The notes under the pieces were generated by a model that was given only the letters and a program-made list of their open reading frames with translations, ran no database searches and was not told where the DNA came from. Both the position numbers and the translations under genes were made by a program. Positions 52,886-61,368 of a stretch of DNA of 64,000 nt are shown here, piece by piece (position 1 is the stretch's first letter; each line of letters begins with the position of its first letter). This stretch comes from an uncultured Bacteroidales bacterium (GTDB taxonomy: Bacteria > Bacteroidota > Bacteroidia > Bacteroidales > Bacteroidaceae): assembly GCA_902776455.1 (NCBI GenBank), contig CACYQI010000037.1:1-64000 (forward strand). Reading direction: 5' to 3'.

Positions 52886-53926
52886 TTAACAAGACTTTAG
52901 CATCTCCCTCGTCTTCTCTATAAGTTCAAACACTTCGGCCTTGGTCTCTGCACGAAGCATCGCGATGCGGGTTTCTCTGTAGTTCGGAATGCCTTTGAAC
53001 AAGGGCGTGGCGGCAAGATGACGGCGGACGTGACGGATGCCACACAGCTCCGTATTCTTGCCAAACTTGAGGTTGATGGGGTTCTGGGCAGCATGGTCGA
53101 TGCTTATCTCCACCTGACGTTTCAGAATATCTACTTTGTCGTCGAGCGAAAGGGGTTGCTCCGGATGGGTTATCTCGTGGAAGATCCAGGGACGGCCAAA
53201 CGTGGCGCGACCTATCATCACAGCATCCACATGGTAACGGTCGAAGGCTTGCTGGCCTTCTTCGGCAGAGGTGATGTCTCCGTTGCCGATGATGGGGATG
53301 TGAATGCGCGGGTTGGCCTTGACTTGACCGATATAGGTCCAGTCGGCCGAACCTGTGTACATCTGCGAACGCGTCCTGCCGTGAATGGTCAGAGCCTGTA
53401 TGCCGCAGTCCTGCAGACGCTCTGCCAAATCGACGATAAACGGTGTGCCGTCGGGCAGAAGCAAGTGCTTTTCGTCCCAAGCCAAACGGGTCTTGACGGT
53501 GACGGGCGTATCGGGAACGGCCTCTACAACTGCCTTTGCGATGTCGAGCATGCCCGGCACGTTCTGCAGCATGCCGGCTCCGGCACCTTTGCCCGCTACT
53601 TTCTTGACAGGACAGCCGAAGTTGATGTCGAGCACATCCGGGTGGGCCTGGTCCACAACGATGCGTGCTGCCTCGCGCATAGCATCCACATCTTTTCCAT
53701 ATATCTGTATGGCAACGGGGCGTTCCTCGGGACAGATCTGCAACTTGAGCAGGCTCTTGTTCACCAGCCGAATGAGGGCGTCGCTCGAAACGAACTCCGA
53801 ATAGACCATCGCGGCTCCCATCTGCCGACAAAGCAGACGGAAGCCTATGTCCGTGACGTCCTCCATCGGTGCCAGAAGGACAGGACGCTCGCCGAGACAA
53901 TTCATAATTCTTAATTCATAATTCAT
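52886..53926 (-). CDS. dusB: tRNA-dihydrouridine synthase
   Basis: 346 residues. The FMN-dependent TIM barrel reduces uridine to dihydrouridine in tRNA. Seen: VLLAPMEDVTDIGFR (about 16-30), the catalytic cysteine C105 in DINFGCPVKKVAGKGAGAGM, VKTRLAWD, LTIHGRTRSQMYTGSADW, IGNGDITSAEEG and VMIGRATFGRPW. The first residues NYELRIMN are encoded by an aattcat repeat, so the true start may be the internal ATG at 53905, which gives a normal family N-terminus. The dusB symbol is by similarity to the DusB/NifR3 group. It is downstream of sufE on the same strand. Confidence 0.92.
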   Translation of the reverse strand: MNYELRIMNCLGERPVLLAPMEDVTDIGFRLLCRQMGAAMVYSEFVSSDALIRLVNKSLLKLQICPEERPVAIQIYGKDVDAMREAARIVVDQAHPDVLDINFGCPVKKVAGKGAGAGMLQNVPGMLDIAKAVVEAVPDTPVTVKTRLAWDEKHLLLPDGTPFIVDLAERLQDCGIQALTIHGRTRSQMYTGSADWTYIGQVKANPRIHIPIIGNGDITSAEEGQQAFDRYHVDAVMIGRATFGRPWIFHEITHPEQPLSLDDKVDILKRQVEISIDHAAQNPINLKFGKNTELCGIRHVRRHLAATPLFKGIPNYRETRIAMLRAETKAEVFELIEKTREMLKSC

Positions 53927-53998
53927 AATGGTTTCTTTCGCTTTGTTGCAGGGTGTAGCCTAATTATGAATTGAGAATTATGAATTATGAATTGACTT
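53903..53998. repeat. aattcataatt repeats spanning the dus and sufE ends
   Basis: Runs of aattcataatt / aattatgaatt occur at about 53903-53928 and 53960-53995 in mostly inverted orientation. They encode the first residues of the dus frame and the last of sufE (SIHNS). Confidence 0.75.
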
Positions 53999-54403
53999 AA
54001 ATGCCAAGGCGTACATCTTCATCTGCTTGAGCATCGCGCCCAGTCCATTGCTGCGGGTCGGCGAGAGGTGTTCGCGCAAGCCTATTCGGTCGATGAAGTA
54101 AAGGTCGGCATCAAGTATCTCCTGCGGCGTATGATCGGAGAGGACGCGGACAAGCAAGGCAACTATTCCCTTGACTATCAGGGCGTCGCTCTCCGCGCTG
54201 AAATGCACTTTTCCCTCAATCAAGTCGGCTTGCAGCCAGACACGGCTCTGGCAACCGTCGATGAGGTTCTGCTCCGTCTTGTACTTCTCGTCAAGCGGAG
54301 CCTGCTCGCTACCCATGTCAATCAGCATCTGGTAGCGATCCATCCAGTCGTCGAAGTCGCTGAACTCGGCGATGATTTCTTCTTGTATCTCGTTAATGGT
54401 CAT
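53978..54403 (-). CDS. sufE: Cysteine desulfuration protein SufE
   Basis: 141 residues, the family size. SufE accepts the persulfide from the SufS desulfurase for iron-sulfur cluster assembly. The acceptor cysteine C51 lies in NLIDGCQSRVWLQAD; DFDDWMDRYQMLIDMG and LREHLSPTRSNGLGAMLKQMK are conserved. Its last residues (FKSIHNS) are coded by repeat DNA and replace the usual end. No suf operon partners are in the window. A 9-bp array precedes it, between it and the M28 peptidase gene. Confidence 0.95.
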   Translation of the reverse strand: MTINEIQEEIIAEFSDFDDWMDRYQMLIDMGSEQAPLDEKYKTEQNLIDGCQSRVWLQADLIEGKVHFSAESDALIVKGIVALLVRVLSDHTPQEILDADLYFIDRIGLREHLSPTRSNGLGAMLKQMKMYALAFKSIHNS

Positions 54404-54408
54404 AATAG

Positions 54409-54474
54409 GGACTTTAAGAACTTTAAGGACCTTAAGGACTTTAGGGACCTTAAGGACTTTAGGGACCTTAAGGC
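54409..54474. repeat. 9-bp-period array between sufE and the M28 peptidase gene
   Basis: About seven units of aaggacctt/aaggacttt/agggacctt type. The array begins next to the sufE start and reaches the stop of the peptidase gene. Confidence 0.85.
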
Positions 54475-55463
54475 TTCTCGTTGTAGATGAGTTGGGTTAT
54501 TGTCTGTCCGACGGCTTCGAGGACGTTGGGGTCGATGTTCTCCGGCGTGTCATTCACGGTGTGCCACGTCGGGCCGAAGCTGCTTGGTCCGTCTTTGTAA
54601 TAAGGTATAATGTCGATGCACGGCACACCGATGTCGTTCACGTTGACGTGGTCGTCGGTGATGTAGCCACCGTCTTCGAGCGGGAAGAACTGGCGATAGC
54701 CGAGCTGACCAGCAAGCTGCCAGACGAGATTGACAATGGGTGCAGCCATCTGCATGCTGATACCTTCTCGCGAGAAGGTTGCACCGCGGCCGCCTACCAT
54801 GTCGAGCAGGATGCCGTAGCGGGCTTTGTATCCGTCGGCACTGGCGCGTTGTGCCCAGAACTTCGAACCGAGGCACCAGGTGTTGCCCGATCCAAGACGG
54901 TCCTCTGCCCACTGCGGAGTGCCCAGATCCTCGGCATCGAAGCAAATCATGTCGATGCCTGTCTGTACAGGGTTCTCTTGCAGCAGACGACATATCTCCA
55001 GCATGACGGCCACGCCGCTGGCAGCATCGTTGGCCGCAAGGATGGGCGTGTGGTGGTTGGCCTCGTCGGGGTCATTGTCGGCCCAGGGACGAGAGTCCCA
55101 ATGTGCACACAGCAGGATGCGGTCAGGGTTGCTGGGATTGATGCGGGCAATGATGTTGCGGGCAGACAGCTTAGTGCCGTCCCAGGTGGTCACGGTGGAC
55201 GTCTGCTCCTCCACCTCTGCACCCAGCAGGCGGAATTGCTCCGCGATGTAGTCTCCGCAAAGGCGTGCCGCAGCGCTTCCCGTCACACGCGGCCCAAACT
55301 CGCATTGCTCGTTGATGTACTTCATGGCATTGCCTGCAACGAAGCTCGGACAGGGAGCCAAAGCTATCGTGTCGGCTTTGGTTGACCTTCCCTTTGACTG
55401 TCCGCCGCAGGATGCAAGCAGAAGGATGACGATGGCTGGAAACCAGAAGACGATTCTATTCAT
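54468..55463 (-). CDS. M28 family zinc peptidase / glutaminyl cyclase-like lipoprotein
   Basis: 331 residues with a lipobox (IVILLLASC, C19). The M28 fold shows metal ligands at H121 (LLCAHWDSRPWAD), D146 (LAANDAASGVAVMLE), the acidic FDAEDLG pair near 177-180, and a late histidine in GPTWHTVNDTPENI. Members close to this type include Bacteroidetes glutaminyl-peptide cyclotransferases as well as aminopeptidases; the WDSRPWAD and TPENID patterns lean to the cyclase-like group, but activity is not certain. It would act in the periplasm or at the outer membrane. The C26-M19 gene lies 38 bp upstream on the same strand. Confidence 0.88.
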   Translation of the reverse strand: MNRIVFWFPAIVILLLASCGGQSKGRSTKADTIALAPCPSFVAGNAMKYINEQCEFGPRVTGSAAARLCGDYIAEQFRLLGAEVEEQTSTVTTWDGTKLSARNIIARINPSNPDRILLCAHWDSRPWADNDPDEANHHTPILAANDAASGVAVMLEICRLLQENPVQTGIDMICFDAEDLGTPQWAEDRLGSGNTWCLGSKFWAQRASADGYKARYGILLDMVGGRGATFSREGISMQMAAPIVNLVWQLAGQLGYRQFFPLEDGGYITDDHVNVNDIGVPCIDIIPYYKDGPSSFGPTWHTVNDTPENIDPNVLEAVGQTITQLIYNEKP

Positions 55464-55501
55464 TTCCTTTTTATCCTTTATTTCGTTATCACGTTATTTC
55501 G

Positions 55502-57400
55502 TTATAACGCTGTTCTTGCTGCTGCCATTACTCTGAGGAAGTTGCCGCCCATGATGAGGCGGATGTCCTCCTCCGAGAACTGGCGACGCAGGAGGTGGCG
55601 CGTGAAGTTGATTATCTCTGAGGCATCGGCGAGGCCGGGCACACCGCCGTCGCCATCGAAGTCGGTGCCGAGGCCGACATGCTCTACGCCCATCACCTTT
55701 GCCGCATGGCAGAGGTGCTCCACGGCATCGAGGACGGTGGCTTGGCCGTCAGTGCGAAGGAAGCCGCCATAGACGGTTGTCTGCGCCACACCGCCAGCCT
55801 TGGCGAGAGCACGCATCTGGTCGTCGGTCAGGTTGCGGGGATGGTCGCACAAAGCCCTTGCTGAGCTGTGGCTGCACACGATGGGAACTTTGCTCAGCTC
55901 CAGAGCATCAAAAAAGCTCTTCTCTGAGGCATGGCTCATATCCACCAGGATGCCCAGGCGGTTCATCTCTGCTACTACTTCCTGTCCGAAGGCACTCAGG
56001 CCACCGTGCTCTGCGTTGCCACGGGCCGAGTCGCAGATGTCGTTGTCGCCATTGTGACAGAGTGTCATGTAGATGATGCCGCGTTGCTTGAAGTATTCGA
56101 GCAGGCTGAGGTCCTTGCCGATGGCATAGCCGTTCTCGATGCCTCGCAGGATTGCCTTCTTGCCTTGTGCCTTGAGTTGCAGGATGTCGTCCTTCGTCTC
56201 GGCAAAGCCTACACGGTCGTTGTTCGCCCGCACCATCACTTCCATCTGCGTAAGCAGACGGTCGGCCATTTCCTTAGCAGCCTTGTAGCCTTCGGGCGAG
56301 CGTTCTCCTTGCGGCAGATAGGCCACCATGACGGACGCATCGAGGCGTCCCTCGGTCATCTTCGGCAGGTTGACGAGCACGCGGTCGGAGCGTGTGCCGA
56401 ACATGGCGATGTTCTCCTTGCTGTCGTCCGTGAAGAACATCGGCGTGTCGCAATGGCTGTCTAATATAATAGATGTATCGTGGATGTGCTTAGCCTGAGC
56501 GAAGGTGCGTGCCTCGCTGATGAGCCAGCGGAACACGGCCATCATGCTCTCGTCGCCATTCAGGATGAAGCATTCGGGATGCCACTGCACACCGAGCAAT
56601 GCCTTGTGCTCTGTGCTCTCCACAGCCTCGATGATGCCGTCGGGACTCTTTGCCGATACCTTCAGATGCGGCCCTGGCTCGCTTACTGCTTGGTGGTGGA
56701 AGGAGTTGACAGGAAGCGTCTGCCTGCCTCCGAAGATGCTGTGCAGCAGGCTTTCCTCCTCGATGCAGACGGTATGGGAAGCAAAATGCCGGGGCATATC
56801 CTGCGAATGCTTAATGAGAGGGCAAAGGGCAGCACATTTCTCTTGCTCCTTGCCCCTTACATCTTGCCCCTCTATAGCAGCACATTTTTCTTGCTCCTTG
56901 CCCCTTGCCCCTTGCCCCTCTATAGCAGCACATTTCTCTTGCTCCTTGCTCCTTGCACCTTGCCCCTCTATAGCAGCACATTTCTCTTGCTCCTTGCCCC
57001 TTGCCCCTTGCCCCTCATATTGAGCATAGATGTCCTGAAAGACTTTGCCTCCCAGGGCAGCTGCCATCACCTGTATGCCGCGACAGATGCCCAGCATGGG
57101 AATCTGTCTGTGGAAGGCTTCGCGGGCAAGGAAAAGCTCCTGTTCGTCGCGCTCCGGACAAACGCTATGCAGCTGAGGCAGAGGCTCCTCGCCGAGAAGC
57201 AGCGGATTGATGTCGCCGCCTCCGGAGAAGATGATGCCATCGAGCTTATCGAGCAATGAAATGAGAGCCTCCTTGTCGTGATGAGGAGGGATGACAACAG
57301 GCGTGCCACCAGCCTTGAGCACGGAGAGGTAATAGCCCTGAGCCAGCTCGCAGCCCTTGTCGCCGAAGTTGCCAGTAATGCCGATAATACTATTTGTCAT
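55502..57400 (-). CDS. Fusion of class I glutamine amidotransferase-like (C26) and M19 dipeptidase
   Basis: 632 residues, apparently cytoplasmic as no signal is seen. The N-terminal half (1-310) is a gamma-glutamyl hydrolase-type (PF07722/C26) domain: IIFSGGGDINP, nucleophile C106 in LGICRGIQVMAAALGG and H/E in GVQWHPECF. The C-terminal half (about 315-632) is a membrane-dipeptidase-type M19 domain: DSHCDTPMFF, GIENGYAIG, LVDMSHASEKSF, CSHSSARALCDHPRN and GLGTDFDGDGG. Together they could take apart gamma-glutamyl peptides such as glutathione-like compounds; inferred. Four 16-residue repeats (EGQGARGKEQEKCAAI) are inserted at about 129-192 inside the C26 domain, coded by a 48-bp tandem repeat. 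Confidence 0.88.
   Translation of the reverse strand: MTNSIIGITGNFGDKGCELAQGYYLSVLKAGGTPVVIPPHHDKEALISLLDKLDGIIFSGGGDINPLLLGEEPLPQLHSVCPERDEQELFLAREAFHRQIPMLGICRGIQVMAAALGGKVFQDIYAQYEGQGARGKEQEKCAAIEGQGARSKEQEKCAAIEGQGARGKEQEKCAAIEGQDVRGKEQEKCAALCPLIKHSQDMPRHFASHTVCIEEESLLHSIFGGRQTLPVNSFHHQAVSEPGPHLKVSAKSPDGIIEAVESTEHKALLGVQWHPECFILNGDESMMAVFRWLISEARTFAQAKHIHDTSIILDSHCDTPMFFTDDSKENIAMFGTRSDRVLVNLPKMTEGRLDASVMVAYLPQGERSPEGYKAAKEMADRLLTQMEVMVRANNDRVGFAETKDDILQLKAQGKKAILRGIENGYAIGKDLSLLEYFKQRGIIYMTLCHNGDNDICDSARGNAEHGGLSAFGQEVVAEMNRLGILVDMSHASEKSFFDALELSKVPIVCSHSSARALCDHPRNLTDDQMRALAKAGGVAQTTVYGGFLRTDGQATVLDAVEHLCHAAKVMGVEHVGLGTDFDGDGGVPGLADASEIINFTRHLLRRQFSEEDIRLIMGGNFLRVMAAARTAL
56824..57015. 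repeat. 48-bp tandem array in the C26-M19 gene
   Basis: Four 48-bp units (boundaries at 56872, 56920 and 56968 on the plus strand) each combine ctatagcagcacattt with a cttgctccttgcccc arm. The arm is the 'LAPCP' element of the acyltransferase and GH127-type genes. All units are in frame. Confidence 0.9.
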
Positions 57401-57421
57401 TATACTGAAGTTTTTTTAATT

Positions 57422-57592
57422 TTCTTAGAGTCCCTAAAGTCCTTAAGGTCATTCTATTTTAATACTTTCTTTCCGTTCACGATGTAAATGCCCTTCGGCA
57501 ATTTACCATTTACCATTTGCCCAGCAAGGTTGTAAATGACCTTAGAGTCCCTAAAGTCCTTAAAGTCCTTAAGGTCCTTAAGGTCCTTAATG
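57422..57592. repeat. 9-bp-period arrays after and inside the second endonuclease gene
   Basis: One short array (57422-57451) lies after the stop; a second (57539-57592) lies in frame and codes for KDLKDLKDFKDFRDSK just before the YNLAGQ tail. Only the 20 or so codons of the tail separate them. Confidence 0.8.
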
Positions 57593-59838
57593 CCAGTCTC
57601 CTCGTCCTCGAAGCCTATGAAGGGCTTGACCAGCCCGCTACTGGAAGGAACCACAAGATAAGCTTTGCCTGCAGGAATGGTTACGCCCGCTTCTACCTGA
57701 TAGAAACCTACCGCATCATTCCTGTGAGCGAGGCAATACTGCAAGCCGTCGGCAACTTTATCCGTCTTTGCCGGTACGAGGTCGTTACCCTCGATTGCAT
57801 TCACTTGTCCGGAAGCAGTTGCAAAGTTGTACGTACCTTCTGCTGCCCTGATGAGAACCGCCTCACCCGCTGGAATAGCATTCGTGATAGATTCAAGGTG
57901 AGCATAGGTGTTTTCATTGCTAATCTGAACAGCAAAAGCCTCCACACCTGCGGGTATCTCCACATCCACAGCTGCAACCATTGTGGCGTAACCTGCACTT
58001 GACACCACTACTGTTTGTGGTGCCACAGCTGGAGCAATGTACTTATATAGCTGGATTGCTTTTTGTTGGGTGTAGGAAGAAGACTTAAAGTAGCGGAAAC
58101 GATTTTCCGAAGCCCCACTGTTATAACGAAGATATGAGGAACTGCTTTGAATATATACATTGCCGTCTGCTTTACCGAAATACAGGTCATTCGTATATTT
58201 ATCCTCAGCACTACGCCTAAGGCCATTAGCATCCAATGTATTGCCAATGTACCTCTCCGAAGCACTCTTTATGCTATACCCTCCTGTCTTTGATGCAATG
58301 GTGAAGGTTGCAGACATAACGTCAGGAGTGGCTGCAATTTTAGAGTCTTCGATTGTCACAGAAATGCAGTTATTGGCGACATCCAGAGTGTCCAAAGCTC
58401 CATTGAAGGCCTTGCTTCCTGTCTCATACACAATCAAGTAAGTACCTCCATCCTTAAAATCATCCATGGAGGTAATCTTAGTGAAATAGCCTCCTTCTTC
58501 TGGATCATCAACCGGGGTGCTTCCTCCTGCAATAGTAAAGACAACCTCCACTTTTGTAGTTAAGCCCAAGACATCACTTCCGACTACAGTCTTGAAATAT
58601 CCGCCTCCCACTTCTGTTGATTCCGACGGAGCCTCTTCTATTCCATAGTAGGTAGTAAAGGTGCCGCTCGTAGAAGAGATGGTCACACTTTCTATCGTAC
58701 CTAAATCGGTACTGTTGTAGATGTAGCCATAGCTCTTTTGCCATTGCATCTTACTTGAATACTGATATATTTGATTGGATGTCCACTTCACTTCGAAGGT
58801 CTTCGAAGCATCTGTGGTGCAGACAGCCTGCGAAGTCTTCTCGTTGTTGTTGGCATTATAGCTTGTTGTGTTGAAATCATCCTTAGTGATTGTCAACTTG
58901 TATGTTCCTGCCAAGTCACTTCCGCTGCCTTCACCGCCACCTTCACCGCCACTGCCTGAGGAGCTGCCGTCGTAGTCATCATAATCAAAGGCATCGTTCT
59001 TCTTGCTGCCCCAGATGTATTGCTCCAGGCCGGGATAGTCGATGAAAGGATTGCGGTTGTTCTGAATCCCATAGACGGCATTGTTGCGGTTTATCTCTTT
59101 CTCGCTTACAGGGTCATTAGTTGCCCACTCCATCAGCATGTTCAGCTGCCAAGTCTGGAAGGCGGGATAGGTGCTGCCGTCCAGCACTTCGTCCACATCG
59201 GTTTCGCCGCCATAGTTCATCACCCAGTCGTGAAGCTTCTCCTCGTAACAAGTCACCATATAGAAATAGGTACGCGCGAAGTCACCCTTGTACTCGTCAG
59301 CCGGCTCGAACACCGTGCCTGAGTAGCCACTGACAGTGCAAGTGCCGAGCTTGCTGAAATCGTTAGCAGACTTGTATGTATTGCCATTGGTCTCGCCGAA
59401 AGGATAGTTAGCACGCTTGCCATTCACGAACTTGTCTGTGGGGTAGATATGGTGCAAATCCGTGTACATAGGCGCTTTTTTCTCTCCACCGAACCAACTC
59501 TGCGGGAACGAGTGCTCACGGTTATAATACTGCGCTTCTGCATTGCCAGAGCCTGTATCCTGATTCGTGCCGAGAGTGAGGTATGGAGTTTTGTTCGAGT
59601 ACATATCCCACAACTTGTTCTCGCCCCCCGCGCGAACATCAGTCGAATAGAATGCCGTCCAAAGGCTGCCATAAGTCTGTTCCGTGCGGTTGTATATGAT
59701 GCCGCAGAGCGCCGTCTTCAGTTCTGCGCCCTTCTTCCCATTCGCAGGACTGTAGTATATTCCCGACTCGTTCGGTGCAGCAGCAAAAGTGCACACCGTC
59801 ATCGCTGCAACCAATACAAATAATGATATTCGTTTCAT
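57454..59838 (-). CDS. Exported endonuclease I family nuclease, second paralog
   Basis: 794 residues with a signal peptide (about 1-20). The nuclease domain (about 25-290) parallels the 31730 protein: YNREHSFPQSWFGG, DLHHIYPTDKFVNGKRANYPFGE, DFARTYFYMVTCYEEKLHDW and NRNPFIDYPGLEQYIWGSKK. Then comes a Ser-Gly-Glu-rich linker, the shared beta module (about 310-440, YKLTITKDDFNTTSYNANNNEK), a second beta domain unlike the first paralog (about 445-600), and a further module with VVSSAGYATMVAA. The KDLKDLKDFKDF stretch and the YNLAGQMVNGKLPKGIYIV tail end it. Bases look more AT-rich in the C-terminal half. Role: secreted nuclease, inferred. Confidence 0.9.
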   Translation of the reverse strand: MKRISLFVLVAAMTVCTFAAAPNESGIYYSPANGKKGAELKTALCGIIYNRTEQTYGSLWTAFYSTDVRAGGENKLWDMYSNKTPYLTLGTNQDTGSGNAEAQYYNREHSFPQSWFGGEKKAPMYTDLHHIYPTDKFVNGKRANYPFGETNGNTYKSANDFSKLGTCTVSGYSGTVFEPADEYKGDFARTYFYMVTCYEEKLHDWVMNYGGETDVDEVLDGSTYPAFQTWQLNMLMEWATNDPVSEKEINRNNAVYGIQNNRNPFIDYPGLEQYIWGSKKNDAFDYDDYDGSSSGSGGEGGGEGSGSDLAGTYKLTITKDDFNTTSYNANNNEKTSQAVCTTDASKTFEVKWTSNQIYQYSSKMQWQKSYGYIYNSTDLGTIESVTISSTSGTFTTYYGIEEAPSESTEVGGGYFKTVVGSDVLGLTTKVEVVFTIAGGSTPVDDPEEGGYFTKITSMDDFKDGGTYLIVYETGSKAFNGALDTLDVANNCISVTIEDSKIAATPDVMSATFTIASKTGGYSIKSASERYIGNTLDANGLRRSAEDKYTNDLYFGKADGNVYIQSSSSYLRYNSGASENRFRYFKSSSYTQQKAIQLYKYIAPAVAPQTVVVSSAGYATMVAAVDVEIPAGVEAFAVQISNENTYAHLESITNAIPAGEAVLIRAAEGTYNFATASGQVNAIEGNDLVPAKTDKVADGLQYCLAHRNDAVGFYQVEAGVTIPAGKAYLVVPSSSGLVKPFIGFEDEETGIKDLKDLKDFKDFRDSKVIYNLAGQMVNGKLPKGIYIVNGKKVLK

Positions 59839-59864
59839 GCTAATTATTTCCTTTATATTATATG

Positions 59865-60173
59865 CTATAGCACCGTCAAGCTTAGCCGACGGCCAAGTCC
59901 ATTGAAAATCTTGAACAACGTAGAAACCTGAATGTCAGCACGTCCGTTTTCCACTCGCGAAATATAACTCTTCCGTGTTCCGATGCGCTCCGCCAACTGT
60001 TCCTGGGTAAAACCTGCCTTGAGCCGCTCTGCCTTGAGCCGCTCACCTAAGATGAAAGCATCTACCTTCGAATCGAACTCCACCCTTGATGGTGTACCTT
60101 CTTCACCATAATCCTCAGCTATATAATCCGTAATAGGTGTAAGCTGCAGCTTTTTCATTTCTTCGTTTGACAT
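59865..60173 (-). CDS. HTH-type antitoxin (HigA-like, XRE family)
   Basis: 102 residues. A Cro/C1-type helix-turn-helix occupies about 43-98 (LKAERLKAGFTQEQLAERIGTRKSYISRVENGRADIQVSTLFKIF). It lies 2 bp downstream of a RelE/HigB-type gene, the HigBA order in which the antitoxin is second. It probably neutralises the toxin and represses the shared promoter at 60551. Confidence 0.88.
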   Translation of the reverse strand: MSNEEMKKLQLTPITDYIAEDYGEEGTPSRVEFDSKVDAFILGERLKAERLKAGFTQEQLAERIGTRKSYISRVENGRADIQVSTLFKIFNGLGRRLSLTVL

Positions 60174-60175
60174 AC

Positions 60176-60532
60176 TTATAATCCTTTCTTTTCTTGAAAA
60201 TATGCTTTCATTATCCGTTTAGCTTTATCTATCTCGCTTTGTGGCGTCTTTTGGGATTTCTTTTGGAAAGCATTAAATAAGATTACCAGATTTCCCTCGT
60301 CCAGACAACAGAATACCCTATAGATATTTCCGCCTTCCTCAACACGAATCTCAAACAATCCCTTAACGCCTTCTACAGAACGGAAGTAGATACTTGGAAT
60401 AACCTCCATGGTCATGATATAGAGGAAAATCTCATAGAACTTGTCAATCACCTGCTGCGACACCGTCCTTTTGAAATCCTTAAAGTATTCCTTGTATGCA
60501 ACAATTGTTCGTATATATTCCCTCCTCGCCAT
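60176..60532 (-). CDS. RelE/HigB-type toxin (Gp49-like)
   Basis: 118 residues from the ATG at 60532; the frame is open to 60553 but that start lies in the -7 box. The family pattern of phage-derived Gp49-like/HigB proteins is visible (YFRSVEGVKGLFEIRVEEGGNIYRVFCCLDEGNLVILFNAFQKKSQKTPQSEIDKA). Such toxins cut mRNA at the ribosome when the antitoxin is degraded. It is the first gene of a two-gene operon with the HTH antitoxin. Confidence 0.88.
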   Translation of the reverse strand: MARREYIRTIVAYKEYFKDFKRTVSQQVIDKFYEIFLYIMTMEVIPSIYFRSVEGVKGLFEIRVEEGGNIYRVFCCLDEGNLVILFNAFQKKSQKTPQSEIDKAKRIMKAYFQEKKGL

Positions 60533-60550
60533 TTTGCTTGATTTCAGTTG

Positions 60551-60582
60551 CAAAGGTAACTAATTAGTAAACATTCTCCAAA
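60551..60582 (-). promoter_or_regulatory. Promoter of the higBA-like operon
   Basis: TTTG (60582-60579) and TACCTTTG (60558-60551) on the minus strand with a 20-bp spacer, a good Bacteroidetes match; leader about 12-15 nt. Confidence 0.7.
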
Positions 60583-60689
60583 TATCAGGCACAAAAATAC
60601 TGCGATTCTGCAGAAAGGAGGAAGAAAGGACAAGTTTCTTTTTTATAATCTTCTTAGCAAATCATTTGCTTTCACTGGACTGTCGCATC

Positions 60690-61019
60690 TTATGCGATAG
60701 TCTCCATACGACTCAACACATCGCGAAGATAGGCTTCACTTACATTTTCATAGTCTGCCTTATCATAGATGTATAGGAGTTGCAGTTCGTCTGCCACAAG
60801 CCGTACTCGGATGATGACCCTTGCACCGCCACTCTTGCCACGACCTTTCGAAGATATGGCAAGGCGTACTTTGCGGACACCGTCTTCCAGTTCCACACCC
60901 TGAAACGGATTGGCAAGCAACGACGCCAATAGCCGCTCGAAGTCAGTTTCAAGCGAACGGTGCCGCTTCTTCAGGCGTTTGAATGCAATACGGAAGTCTT
61001 CCGATATCCTGACATTCAT
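60690..61019 (-). CDS. RelE/ParE-type toxin of a second TA pair
   Basis: 109 residues, small and basic. The layout (ISEDFRIAFKRLKKRHRSLETDFERLLASL, VRKVRLAISSKGRGKSGGARVIIRVRL, LQLLYIYDKADYENVSEAYLRDVL) is that of RelE/ParE-superfamily toxins of the mRNA-interferase type. The start overlaps the stop of the 62-residue gene upstream (ATGA), so the pair is coupled. Target not determinable. Confidence 0.82.
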   Translation of the reverse strand: MNVRISEDFRIAFKRLKKRHRSLETDFERLLASLLANPFQGVELEDGVRKVRLAISSKGRGKSGGARVIIRVRLVADELQLLYIYDKADYENVSEAYLRDVLSRMETIA

Positions 61020-61204
61020 AGAGCCCTAAGTGCTGAGATTGCTTCCTCCGGAGTCATGCTTGGCTCGTTCTCCACCTGCTTCATGCTGCGCTTGATAATG
61101 CGAGCCAGTTTGTATGTCTCCTCCAGCTGAAGCATCCTGTTCCACCGCCGCATGCTCATGCTGACGGTTACTCTTCTTGGCGTTCTCTCAACAATTGTTG
61201 TCAT
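61016..61204 (-). CDS. Small antitoxin-like protein of the second TA pair
   Basis: 62 residues. The N-terminus (VERTPRRVTVSMSMRRWNRML) looks like a ribbon-helix-helix-type DNA-binding strand and the C-terminus is an acidic helix (ENEPSMTPEEAISALRAL). Position before and overlapping a RelE-type toxin supports antitoxin function. No conserved family was recognised. Confidence 0.7.
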   Translation of the reverse strand: MTTIVERTPRRVTVSMSMRRWNRMLQLEETYKLARIIKRSMKQVENEPSMTPEEAISALRAL

Positions 61205-61226
61205 ATTCCTTTCTAAGTTATTTTCC

Positions 61227-61251
61227 CTCCCCTCATGGCGAGGGGAGGGAA
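61227..61251. repeat. GC-rich hairpin (REP-like)
   Basis: ccctccccTC and gaggggaggg arms with a short centre; flanked by tttt and aaaa so it is symmetric. It could terminate transcription in either direction and belongs to the cccctttaggggagg family. Confidence 0.6.
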
Positions 61252-61368
61252 AAGCGTGGATTCAAAATCTTCGTTTCATTTCCGCATTGCCCAAACACAA
61301 ATGTTCTTCGCTTTGCTCAGGCGCAGGCGGAACAATGGTCAATGATCAATGGTCAATGGTCAATGATC

